Below are positions 54,474-64,000 of a DNA stretch of 64,000 nucleotides, piece by piece. The position numbers and the translations under genes are program-made. The notes beneath the pieces were generated by a model. The model was not told where the DNA came from and did not search any database. It worked only from the letters and a program-made list of their open reading frames with translations. The first letter of the stretch is position 1, and the number at the start of each line of letters is the position of its first letter. The stretch is from contig JAXQJY010000027.1 in assembly GCA_037042185.1 (NCBI GenBank), positions 2,728,001 to 2,792,000 of the forward strand, read 5' to 3'. This DNA comes from Sordariomycetes sp. S80-01Y (taxonomy: Eukaryota > Ascomycota > Sordariomycetes).

Positions 54474-55571
54474 CTAATCATACCACACGGCGTTCATTCC
54501 AAAGCCAGGTTCCTGAACTCTGCACCGCGCCACCCGCGCCAAAAACTCGCCCTCCCAACGGTACATGTCCAACCAGCCCTCCTGGTCGTCCGTCACAGCA
54601 ACCCACTCATCACTCCAGGGGCAGGGACTAACGGCATTACTATGTCCTCCGCTTGTCGGGGTGGGATTCATGCAGATTTGGCGTTCAATCCATCCTTCCT
54701 TGTTGAGTTTGAAGGCAGAAATGTAGCCGGTGAGGCCGAACGAATTCGCCCTCGAGCTGGCGAACAGATAGTCGCCTGAGCTTGATATCGTCACGACGTC
54801 AGCCCGGTACTGCGTCCAGCGGTCCGGTATCCCAGGGGGAATGAGCGGCCACCAGCGGTGCGTGTACACCGGCACATGAGTCTCCTTATCGATGACAAAC
54901 TCCCTCAGCGTGTTGCTGTGCTCGTTCAAGACGTACAAGTACTTTCCACTGGGATGCATCTCCACCCAGCGCGGGTGGTCCCTCTCATCCGGGCTCTCGA
55001 CGCTGCCAACCAACTCCACCTCTGGCTTGTGCGGCAGCATCTTCTTGTGGACCCAGATCTTGTTGGCCTTCAAATCCGCGCTGTACAGATACGTCTCCGA
55101 GGGGTCGAAGACCATGCCGTGGATGCCTGTGTTGGGCTGGTACTCGTAGTTCTGAACGTTCTCGTCTAGCTTTCCGTCCTTGTCGGTGGAGAAGACGGCT
55201 CCGTGACCGGCATGGGAGTAGAATGGGTTGCAGTAGACTCCGTAGGGCGCCTTCTTAGCCGCCAGGCAGAAGATTGCTCGCGTGTTCGTGTCGGACTTGC
55301 TGGCCTGGGGGTCGTGGAGCATGGGGTGGGAGGATGTCTGGGTGATCTGGGTAGGGGACGGGGCGGAGAAGGAGGTCCAGCGCTTCATGGCTGAGCCGTA
55401 GAGCGCCTTGCGGTCGTGGGACGCCGTGAGCCATGATATCGGCTCGTCGTGAGGGATTTCGGTTCGTTTGACGAGCTCGAGGGTCGGGTTGGGGGCGTCG
55501 GTGTTGAAAGCAAACGTGAACAAGGCACCTGGGGGAGTCCAGGTCCCTACTATGAGGTGGTGTGTTGGCAT
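54474..55571 (-). CDS. 3-carboxy-cis,cis-muconate cyclase (CMLE, seven-bladed propeller)
   Basis: An intronless frame of 365 residues starts MPTHHLIVGTWTPPGALFTF, almost the length of the Neurospora enzyme (366). Repeating beta-propeller elements are visible: DEPISWLTASHDRKALYGSA, GIHGMVFDPSETYLYSADL, RWVEMHPSGKYLYVLNEH and DVVTISSSGDYLFASSR. An open frame upstream is treated as leader. Fungal CMLE lactonises 3-carboxy-cis,cis-muconate (from protocatechuate) to 3-carboxymuconolactone in the beta-ketoadipate pathway, in the cytosol. It is head-to-head with an intradiol dioxygenase, supporting a role in aromatic catabolism. A lactonase with a different substrate remains possible. Confidence 0.9.
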   Translation of the reverse strand: MPTHHLIVGTWTPPGALFTFAFNTDAPNPTLELVKRTEIPHDEPISWLTASHDRKALYGSAMKRWTSFSAPSPTQITQTSSHPMLHDPQASKSDTNTRAIFCLAAKKAPYGVYCNPFYSHAGHGAVFSTDKDGKLDENVQNYEYQPNTGIHGMVFDPSETYLYSADLKANKIWVHKKMLPHKPEVELVGSVESPDERDHPRWVEMHPSGKYLYVLNEHSNTLREFVIDKETHVPVYTHRWWPLIPPGIPDRWTQYRADVVTISSSGDYLFASSRANSFGLTGYISAFKLNKEGWIERQICMNPTPTSGGHSNAVSPCPWSDEWVAVTDDQEGWLDMYRWEGEFLARVARCRVQEPGFGMNAVWYD

Positions 55572-56427
55572 TTTGAAAAGTCGCTGGGCAGCTCGCATGT
55601 GAGTCCCGTGCGAGTAATGTGTGTCTCTGCAGGTGATGAGGTTGGACCAGCGCAGCCAAGAGCAGTCAATTCGCGTCAGCCAGGAGCGGCAGCACAGATC
55701 AAGGACGTTCTCGGAGACCAGATCGGAGCTTGACCTTGGGACTCGGCCCAAGAAAGGTCGAGGACGCTGCGCATATTATCGGCCGAGGTGTTAATATTTT
55801 TCCACGGCGAGGACTTGGGGAGCGCGGAATGGACGGGGGATGAACGTTTACCCCTCTCGGAGACTGACGTTGGCATGGCGGGGTGGTGGGGTGGACGAAA
55901 TTCGGGAATGAGGGCGGCATTGAAGGCAGAAAACTTCAATCTGGCATTGTCGACCCGAGAGAAATGGTACGAAGGTGCTTGAAATTGATGGAGATGGCTG
56001 CAATGTTACAGAATACGCTGTGAAGCTGTATGTCGACCTTTGATGCAAGTTGCGGTGCTTGTTGGCCGATTCCTCGACGACGTGGAGCGCTGTCCAGACC
56101 CAGGACTGTAAGAGCCGCCTCCACGATCCGAAATCTAGGGCGCTGCGGGGTCCAGTAGAATGACATGATTCAAAAGCATTCTTCCACACTTGGGTCCCCA
56201 GACGACGACATCCTCCGACCCCGGCAAAGCGACCCGACTTATCAGCGCTGGTCCATTGTCATCCTATATATCTCGCCTCGTCGCCCCCTTGTCTCCCATC
56301 CGTCTGCTCCGTCCTTGTTCATCCTTTGCCTCACATCTCCCATACCAGCCAACTATACCTTATAGCACTGTCGCCACTCAGTCATAACCCTTTCCACCAC
56401 ACACACACGCACTCTCTCCCTCTCTCC

Positions 56428-56459
<32 letters not shown>

Positions 56460-56465
56460 GCCACC
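55572..56465. promoter_or_regulatory. Divergent promoter of CMLE and intradiol dioxygenase
   Basis: The 894-bp interval lies between two divergent aromatic-catabolism genes and so likely holds shared control sites. A CTATATATCT box at 56262-56271 sits about 200 bp before the dioxygenase ATG. No protein-coding frame with a domain is present. Confidence 0.5.
56397..56459. repeat. Compound (CA)n/(CT)n microsatellite
   Basis: A run of CA repeats, then CTCTCC/CT repeats, then a second CA run, ending seven bases before the dioxygenase ATG. It probably lies in the 5' leader. Confidence 0.9.
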
Positions 56466-57410
56466 ATGTCTGGGCAATCAGGTCACCCCCAACCGCACGA
56501 CACCGACCCTCCCCCATCCCGCTTCGACCCCGACTTCACCCGTCATGTCATCGAGACCATGGGTCCCAACGTCGCCCCGCGCCACCGTGAGGTCCTCGGC
56601 TCCCTCATCAAGCACCTCCACATGTTCGCCCGCGAAGTCGAGCTCACAAATGACGAGTGGATGACGGGCGTCCACTTCATCAACGCCGTGGGCCAGTGCT
56701 CCACTGCCACGCGCAACGAGGCTCATCGCGTGAGCGACGTCCTCGGTCTCGAGACGCTGGTCGACGAGATCGCCAACAAGATTGTCGCCGAGGGCGATCT
56801 GGATCCCACCAGCAGCGCCATCCTGGGTCCCTTCTGGAGCCCCAATGCGCCATTCAGGGAGAACGGAGGGTCCATCATCCAGAACCCCGCGCCGGGCGGT
56901 CGTGTCTGCAAGATGCACGGTGTCATCACGGACTTGCTGACCGGCAAGCCCATCCCCGGCGCCGTGTTTGACATCTGGCAAGCGTCCAGCAACGGCAAAT
57001 ACGACTTCCAAGACCCAGACAACCAGTCTCCCAACAACCTCCGCGGCAAATTCAAGGCCGATTCCGAGGGACGGTACTGGTTCTACTGCTACCACCCGAC
57101 GGCCTACTCGCTGCCCACTGATGGGCCTAGCTATCAGCTGTTGAGCCTGATGGACAGGCATCCCATGCGACCGGCGCACATCCACATCATGGTCACGCAC
57201 CCCGACTTCAAGGGCTGCACGACGCAGCTGTATCCCAAGGACGACCCGTGGCTGAGCACGGATACCGTCTTCGCCGTCAAGGACGACTTGGTGGTAGATT
57301 TCAAGCCGCTTGAGGGCGACGACAAGGCGACCCTGGAGCTGGAGTACAACGTCATCTTGAGTCCCAAGGGCTACAAGGGAAAGGTGTTTGCGAATGATTC
57401 GAGGCTGTAA
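56466..57410 (+). CDS. Intradiol ring-cleavage dioxygenase (hydroxyquinol/catechol 1,2-dioxygenase)
   Basis: An intronless frame of 314 residues, start [10 protein letters not shown]. Residues about 25-125 form the N-terminal dioxygenase domain ([33 protein letters not shown]). The catalytic domain follows. The four iron ligands are present: Tyr179 (NGKYDF), Tyr214 (HPTAYSL), His238 and His240 (RPAHIHIMV). [12 protein letters not shown] is typical of the hydroxyquinol/catechol 1,2-dioxygenase branch. Such enzymes split hydroxyquinol to maleylacetate or catechol to cis,cis-muconate with Fe(III). No signal peptide, so intracellular. Divergent from CMLE. The exact substrate cannot be read from sequence. 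Confidence 0.93.
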   Translation: MSGQSGHPQPHDTDPPPSRFDPDFTRHVIETMGPNVAPRHREVLGSLIKHLHMFAREVELTNDEWMTGVHFINAVGQCSTATRNEAHRVSDVLGLETLVDEIANKIVAEGDLDPTSSAILGPFWSPNAPFRENGGSIIQNPAPGGRVCKMHGVITDLLTGKPIPGAVFDIWQASSNGKYDFQDPDNQSPNNLRGKFKADSEGRYWFYCYHPTAYSLPTDGPSYQLLSLMDRHPMRPAHIHIMVTHPDFKGCTTQLYPKDDPWLSTDTVFAVKDDLVVDFKPLEGDDKATLELEYNVILSPKGYKGKVFANDSRL

Positions 57411-57920
57411 AATTTAGTCTAGCATGTCCTTTTATGAATACATCGTACATTTGTTGCACGCTTTGAGGCACCTCGCGCGCGCATGTGAAGGCGACACCAT
57501 GGTAACGGGCGAGGACTGATATACGGATAAACACGACAAAGCTTGAAACATGCATGAGCGAGCTCAATTTGGTTCGGTCCACGTACTTCCCTGCATGCAT
57601 CGTCATGGTCGGGTCGTGAGGTGAAGTCGGTCAACACGCCCCGCGCACTGGGATATCGTGCAGCCACGTCGCCCCGGCAACGGCTCCCCCATAAACAGCC
57701 CACCTTGACTTCCAGGTTTCCGGCGATCGAGAGCATTCAACCTTCAACTTCAATCCTCGGGACACCGTCTGTTCTTTGGCAATGACAATTAGACAATGGT
57801 AGACTGATAACTAGCATTTTACTTCTCTTCATCATCAGCAGGAGCATCTTCTCTTCTCTTCTTTTCCGCTCCTGCTTCCTCCTTTACCTCCCACCTTCCA
57901 CCCCTCGGTTTCGCCTCGAC
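57411..57920. other. Intergenic: promoter of GBD/FH3 gene
   Basis: A 510-bp interval with a CTTCTCTTCTCTTTT-type pyrimidine tract just before the next ATG. No gene seen. Confidence 0.4.
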
Positions 57921-60364
57921 ATGGCCGCTCCAGACGCGACCGTCCATCAGCAGCCCGAGACCTCTATTATTAAATCCTTTGTTCACCGCCGCCAGCCCTC
58001 AAAAGGCCTGGCCCTTGTTCCCGAGCCCCTCTCCGCCGAAATCCAAAACATTCGCCAGCCGTCCAACGATCATACAGCCATGGGCGTCGGACGTTTCACC
58101 AAGAACAATCCCGGTGCGCTGGGAGAACTGCAACAGAACCAGCAAGAAGCCGCCCCTAGGCTGTATCGGAGTGGCCGGGATGGCCACGGTGAGGATGTGC
58201 GGGGACGGTCTAGGTCGCCTACTAAGGGGGCTTTGAGCAATCCCTTCAAGCCTAGCAAGGAGAAGTCAGATGCACGAAGTGCGTCGCCCACGAAGAAACC
58301 GAAGAAGAAAAAGTCAGGCACCAACCTAGCGGGATTGCTGTCGAGGCCCAAGTCGTTGAGAAACATGTACAAAACCGCAGCTGAGGACGAAGCCAAGCTT
58401 GAGAAGAACAAGGAGAACAGGACACCAGAGGCGAGCTTGGACATGGCCCTACCGCCGCCTATCTTTGCGCAGTTCACTAGCGATGCTTCTGTGCGCAAGG
58501 GCAGCAAGGACAGGCCAAGCGTCGATATACAGAGAAATGCCAGTAGTCAGGAGTTCCATTCGAGCCCACGGCCTGCCATGAAGGAGAGGCCAAAGTCTTA
58601 CCAGGTCGCTCCTAGCGCACCTGCGCCATCCCAACCCAAGGTCGACACCAGCTCGAGCGTCACCGACTCGAGGAGCTACCGGAATCGAGCTATGAATGCC
58701 CTAACAGGCCGGGGCCACAGCCGCACCAAGTCTGCTGTGGCGAGCCCTGTCGCCCCGTCTACGCCCACCGAGTCGACGCTAGACCCTAAGGATATTGACA
58801 AGCATCTCGAAGCCATGCTTGACCGCCGCAATATCCCGGAGAACCAGCGCTACAAAATGCGCAACCTCAACAACACCATTAAAATGGAGTTTATCCGACA
58901 GGATTGGGCGGAGATGGCCGCCGCCAAAACAGATCGACCCGGAACAACAGATAGTGTGAACAGCAAGGAAGGCGAAAGTGCCGTCACGGCGGGTGCAGAC
59001 GACGAAGAACGGCCAAAGAAGAGCCGAGGAAGGAGTTTCACGAGCACGTTCTCGCGAAGCAAGAAGGAGGGTCGATCGCCGTCCAAGAAGAGAGAGGGTA
59101 CACTCGGTCGACACTTCAGGAGCAAGTCTAGTGAGAGCGTTGTGAGCGATCGACCGACGTCTTCGTCGGAGCCGTCGACGACGAACAGCATATTGTCGAA
59201 GATCAAGCTTCAGCAGGGACCTGCTGATTACGTCGCATACTTGAGAAAGGTGCAGAAGCCGGAGACTGTTGAGGTTGGCAAGATTCACAAGCTCAGACTG
59301 TTGTTGAGGAATGAGACTGTTGCGTGGATTGAAGAGTTCATGCAGCAAGGCGGTATGAAGGAGATCGTAGGTCTGCTCCACCGGATCATGGAAGTTGAGT
59401 GGAGGTAAGTAGCTCACTGCCTTTCATACCAATTACGCTGACATGTCTTAGGGAGGAACACGAGGATGCCCTCCTGCACGAGGTACTGCTGTGCCTCAAA
59501 GCCTTGTCGACAACAGCGCGCGGCATGTCCTATCTTGACACCATAGAATCTAGTCTCTTCCCCAAACTCCTTCACATGATCTTCGACCCCGAGCGCAAAG
59601 GCCCCTCCGAGTTCACAACCCGAGGAATCATCACCTTCGTTCTCTTCACCTACATCGAGGCCGCATCGCCTGCGGAGCGCATCGCCCGCGCTAAGAATGT
59701 CCTTTCGCACCTTCGAGATCCGCAGCCTGAAGAAAAAGAACGTCCATTGGCGTTTGTGATGGACATGCGTCAGGAGCGACCTTACAGAGTTTGGAATAAG
59801 GAGGTTGTCAGTGTAACTAAGGAGGTTTTCTGGATTTTCCTCCATAACCTCAATGTTGTTTCCCCGGAAAACAAGGCGGATAAGAAGGCTGGCATGGAGG
59901 AGAGCTATTGGTATATGCAGCGTCATTTCCCACAAGAACGGCCTCCGGTGCCAGCTGCCCCTTACGTTGGCGGCGTCGAGTGGGATGCGACGAATTACTT
60001 GGCTTCCCATCTCGATCTTCTCAACGCGATCATTGCGTGTACCCCCACGAGAGAGCAAAGAAATGCTTTGCGGCAGGACATGAAGATCAGTGGTTGGGAA
60101 CGGGTCATGGGCGCTAGTCTCCGTCTGTGCAAGGAGAAATTTTACGGTGCTGTTCATGACGGCCTAAGGACGTGGGTCGGTGCGGCAAGTGAGGATGGCT
60201 GGGAGGTCAGAGATGTGAGGTATGGTCCTGCTCCTGAAGTCAAGAAGTCGCCCAAAAAGGGGGGTAAAGATGTTGAGGCGCCGAGGCTGGATGTCCCGAA
60301 ATTGGATCTTGGGCCCGGAGTCGGCGGGAGTGAAGTGAAGAGCGACAATGATGGTTGGCTTTGA
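57921..60364 (+). CDS. GBD/FH3 domain protein without formin FH1/FH2
   Basis: Two exons (57921-59404, 59452-60364; GTAAGT...CTGACATGTCTTAG) encode 798 residues. The first 280 residues are basic and Ser/Pro-rich. A diaphanous-type Rho-GTPase-binding motif starts near 288: DPKDIDKHLEAMLDRRNIPE, then RYKMRNLNNTIKMEFIRQDW. An FH3-like armadillo region runs from about 425 to 720 (ADYVAYLRKVQKPETVEVGK, LLLRNETVAWIEEFMQQGGM, then HEVLLCLKALSTTARGMSYL). The protein ends (SDNDGWL) without proline-rich FH1 or actin-nucleating FH2. It may bind Rho GTPases as a regulatory or scaffold protein in polarity or septation; this is inferred from domains. Confidence 0.88.
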
Positions 60365-63300
60365 AGTGCTGCTGACGCTGAGAGTGTTGGGCTCTTCTGA
60401 TTGCCTTTCCTGGTTCTTGGTCTTTTGTTGATTTGGTCTGTTTTGGGAACATCATGTTGGCAACAGGGCTTTGTGTTTATGATTGCATGGCAAGGATAAT
60501 GAGATACGACTTTGACATTGGCCCTTTTCCTTCCATTTCACCACGGCACATCTGGTGACACTTAGTAAAGCCATATTTGCAACGTCAAGATCCGGACACT
60601 GTCATGGCTACACAAACGGACTACTAGACAAGCCCTTTACTCTGCGAGCTCGTCCTTAAAATCATCGAGATGCTCGCACACAGCATCGTCCAGAGAAACG
60701 GAAGCCGAAAGAAAGCCGATAGATGTGACATAACGGCCACACATCGCCGACCAAGTCTTTGGGCTCCTCTTCGTCATGCTACCTTTCTTCATGCACCACT
60801 CTGCAGGATAGAGCAGAAAGGCTGCGAGATGCTACGTCGCCGACGCGCGATGACGGTGGCAATATCGGATGGTGCAGTTTGGGGGCTGCTCCTTTTGCGT
60901 ATGTATCCTGGACAGAAGTTGAATGCGATGCCCATGCGCGCGAGGCGGGGGTGGGAAATTATTCGACTTGTGGAAAAGGAGATCCAGGGTGATGATGATG
61001 GTGACCGCATTTCTGGGCGTCGATGCCACGGTAGTAATATGCAACCCTCCAGAGCTATACCCCCCTCACGATAAGAAAGGCCTCCCCGCGTGTTAGCAAA
61101 TACAGTTACAGCACCCCGGGAGCTGGTTGCCTGGCCACGTAGCCCACCCCGTCGGGCCCAGTGTCGAGCGAGCGTTGCGAGACCTGCCTCACTCGAGGAT
61201 GACCTCCCCTGCGCCGGGGGAAGGGGAAACCCAAGGAGAAGAAAGGTCATTCGGGCTGCACGCCCACTGCGGCGTCGGTGAAATCTCGCTGTGCGTTTCA
61301 AAACTGGTAGGGGTTCGACTGTTTGCCGGCTTGGGTTCGCTTCTCGGTCAAAAAGAAAAGAAGGCGAAGAAAAAAGCCTTTCGGAGCGAGCTCTCTACAA
61401 CCCCGGTTGGAAGGGAACATGCATGGGGCCGAAGCTGCTGGCGATACATCACTTCCTGGTGCCCAATGATCCTCGCCTCCCTTGCTCGCCGGCCTCTTTG
61501 CTCGGTTTGAAAATTGGAAACCAGCTCCGAACGAGTCGCACCGGGTTTCCGCATCTGTGTGTGTACCTTGTGGTTTCGAATTTCCTGAACCCCTCCCCGA
61601 GAAGCGAGTGATCTTCGGGTTGAGGCCTGATGAATGAAGATCTGACAGATCTCGAGACGAAGCCGGAGGTGATGCTTCCTCTGGGTCCCAGGTTTACCAC
61701 GGGGCTTCTGTCCGAATGGGAAGAGATGACGTTGCAGGCCTTGGGTTGATAACCGACAAGGCACACTGATGGGTTAGATTGCCCGGCGTTTGCGAGCATG
61801 GGACGCTGCGAACCGCTCACCGGGGTGCTGGTCCCTCTCGCCGTCGATCACTACTGGCCACGGCTTGACCCAGTCCGTCGGTGAGAGCCCGATCTCTCTG
61901 GCCACTTGGAGCCCCTATCCTTCCCGAACTTGACTCCCCGAGGCACGTCCGCATGCGGGATGGCACATTCAGCTGCAATTCGGGGGTGTCAAAGTCCCGA
62001 AGAAAAGAACTTGGTGACGCGCGCTCACCGAAGCTACAAAAGGTCGTTGCCAGCCCCAAGTCTAAGTGGCCAGAGAGAGAGAGAGAGCCTTGATCCGGAC
62101 CCCGGGGCGGGAGCCCCGAGCCAATCGGCCCCGGGTCAGGCCCGGTGCGTGCCGCGTCCGGCCGGCTCTCTCTCCCTCTTGCTCGTCTGCTCGTGTGAGG
62201 CGCTCAGGGCGACCGGCGTTGCCAAGCTGGCCGACGGCGCGCTATCGTCCGCCCAGTCCATCCCGAAGCTAGGCAGGCGAGGAGGAGGACGGCGACGAGA
62301 GGGAGGAGAAGCTGGAAGGGGGCGCGCAACGGAGCTAGCAGACCCGACAGACTGTGCCCTACTTACCGATGACTGGGAGCTTTGCGAAGTGTCTAAGAGG
62401 TTGGTCCCAGAGGTGCGGGTGGGGTGCATACGCCAAGGTCCCGAACCATGGGAGCGGGTCTTTGTCTACAGCCAGCAGCGCTGAGGGCGGCCAGCAGCTG
62501 CCACGGCCGTCTTTCTTTTCCGGCCCCATGTACGTACGTGCGTGGTAGCAGAAGTTGGAAAAGAGAGAAGAGACAACAAACATGGTGGTGAGCTCAGCGG
62601 GACGAAAAGGGGGCCCTCCCACCCCCGCTAGCGAAGGAACAGGTCGGGGCGCGGACCGGGGACGACCGGTGAGCGGGAGCGGAGTCTTGGGCGCGACGAG
62701 AACCAGAAGCCCAGCAGCCGAGTTTCAAGGGCTGGTCCTTGTCGGCAGCGCGATGGGAAATTTACGAGGTCCAGGGCTTGCTGGGGGGGCCTGAAGGGCG
62801 AACCGCGGTGTTGGAGCTCGTCGAGCGACTGCTCACCGGATATCCGACAGGTCGTGTAAGCCAGTCCGTCTCTCCGTCCGTCTGGTTTGTTGACATGTGC
62901 AGCTGGATGCCGACGAAAGCGCACCACTCATATAGATCAAGCACCGGGCGAGATCGAGGTGACGACAGTTGGTCGCATTTCGAAGGGGAAAGGGGGGGCC
63001 AAAGTAGGTTTGACTAGAGAGCAGGCGACGGCACTGTCTTCTGTGGGTGGACGTTCGGGGAAGTCACTAAGGCAGTCCAGGCACCACGATCCACGGCCAT
63101 GTAGGTCGGTGGGGAGGGGGGTCTGCTGGTGAATCTAACGGGGCGCATCTGCTCTCGAAAAAAGTGCCTCGTCCATCCTAGCGACTATGCGTTGCGTTAC
63201 CAGGTATGCTGGCGTCGCGCGGCAGGCCGATCTGTCGATTTGTTGGTGCCCGACTTACACTGGATTGGGGGACAGGAAGGCGGTTTCAGAGTATCGGACA

Positions 63301-64000
63301 TGAGGGACTACTAGACTAGGCAACGGTACGCCCGCGCGGGCCGGGGGCCATGATTCACTCAGGATGCGCATCTCCGTGGCCCTCTTGCCATCCAGCGAAG
63401 CCCCATGTCGGGGAATATCTCGATCTTGGATACATGGGCTGCGTCCACGCTGTGGGCGCCCCCGTCCGGGATAGCCCTAGTTTGCCAGCAGCAGCCGCTG
63501 CGCCGGGGCGCATCTCGCTTCAGTCATGCGTTCGCTGAAACGTAGCTGTACATGAAAATGCATGCGGACTCTATTATTGAGCGCAGGCGGGGAGCTGCGG
63601 ACATTGGAGCAGACAAGGTTAGTAGGTCAGGCAAGGTAGCGAGGAGGGAGGACAACTCAGACGTACGCCATGTACCATGTGTGCGCGTACATACATACGT
63701 ACGAGGAGAGACATCTGGCCCGACCCATGATGCCACCACCGCCTCAACGACTGATTCTTACTCTGATTCTAGTTTTGACTTGAGTCGCACCCGCAGCCCG
63801 ACTAGAGCGGGACGTGCATGAACATGAGGGAAGCAACCCCACGTTGGGATGCGCAGCCAACGCACACAGCAATTACCGTTCCTCGCTTCAGTTCCATTGC
63901 GTGCCAGGTGAAGCCACCAGTGGCAGCGCCCCGGCGCCCCGGGGGAAGCCTTGACATGATGGGTTGCGGTAGATTCGGTGCTGTAGGAGGGGTTGGGCGC
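60365..64000. other. 3.6-kb right-end region without a recognisable gene
   Basis: After the GBD/FH3 3' UTR the sequence becomes G/C-rich with many short frames of Arg/Ser/Pro/Gly-rich translation and no domain. It contains an (AG)n tract at 62072-62087 and a 15-bp perfect inverted repeat (61893-61907 against 62064-62078). CGTA/CATA-rich stretches occur near 62527 and 63690. It may be the long upstream region of a gene beyond the window. No tRNA B box or element ends seen. Confidence 0.4.

Noticed and set aside
56478-57200. 240-codon reverse-strand frame across the dioxygenase
   Set aside because: Antisense to a conserved enzyme; composition reflects third-position GC bias.
62205-62290. tRNA-Ser/Leu-like TGGCCGACGG stretch
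   Set aside because: No B box and no closing stem could be found.
61906-62484. 192-codon frame in the right-end region
   Set aside because: Low-complexity Gly/Arg/Ser composition, no domain and no splice partner; expected in G/C-rich DNA.

Overview
The window is nuclear DNA of a filamentous ascomycete (Pezizomycotina). Genes carry short introns of about 46-80 nt with GTRNGT-type donors, CTAAC/CTGAC branch sites and YAG acceptors. Proteins are fungal throughout (Vac7, Vps62, antizyme, heme-thiolate peroxidase, CMLE), and intergenic spaces are compact to several kb. Family content fits Sordariomycetes, perhaps a Colletotrichum/Verticillium-like genome; that placement is an inference. I found no rRNA or tRNA gene, transposon, CRISPR array or RIP-like AT-rich block. 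Exon joins below were worked out by hand from splice signals, frame and family homology.

Layout. 1-10 kb: the end of a small membrane protein, a small helical protein, splicing factor Prp1/Prp6, 18S rRNA dimethylase Dim1 (divergent from prp1) and Vac7. 9.8-13.8 kb: almost gene-free, with one speculative 40-residue secreted-peptide ORF. 13.8-18.5 kb: a coiled-coil protein, then RPL30 and RPL10 sharing one promoter. 19.7-28.2 kb: two large conserved-looking unknowns, the second with a Cys/His-rich N-terminus, then Vps62. 29.2-34.1 kb: an accessory-looking trio of bZIP regulator, secreted heme-thiolate peroxidase and Zn alcohol dehydrogenase. 36.2-45.6 kb: a TFIIIC triple-barrel protein, HIS7 (with a Gcn4/CPC1-type site), ornithine decarboxylase antizyme with a programmed +1 frameshift, a double-GNAT protein and two unknowns. 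46.5-54.3 kb: glyoxalase I with a possible mitochondrial form, a small membrane protein, long-form phosphoglycerate dehydrogenase and a CNNM/Mam3 protein. 54.5-60.4 kb: a divergent pair for aromatic catabolism (CMLE and an intradiol dioxygenase), then a GBD/FH3 protein without formin FH1/FH2. 60.4-64 kb: no gene seen.

Most of the window is ordinary core-genome content. The points most worth a second look are the antizyme recoding site, the ETD variant of the peroxidase acid-base motif in the bZIP-peroxidase-ADH trio, the aromatic-catabolism pair, the Cys/His-rich unknown with an open frame beyond its stop, the possible secreted mini-peptide and the dual-start glyoxalase.
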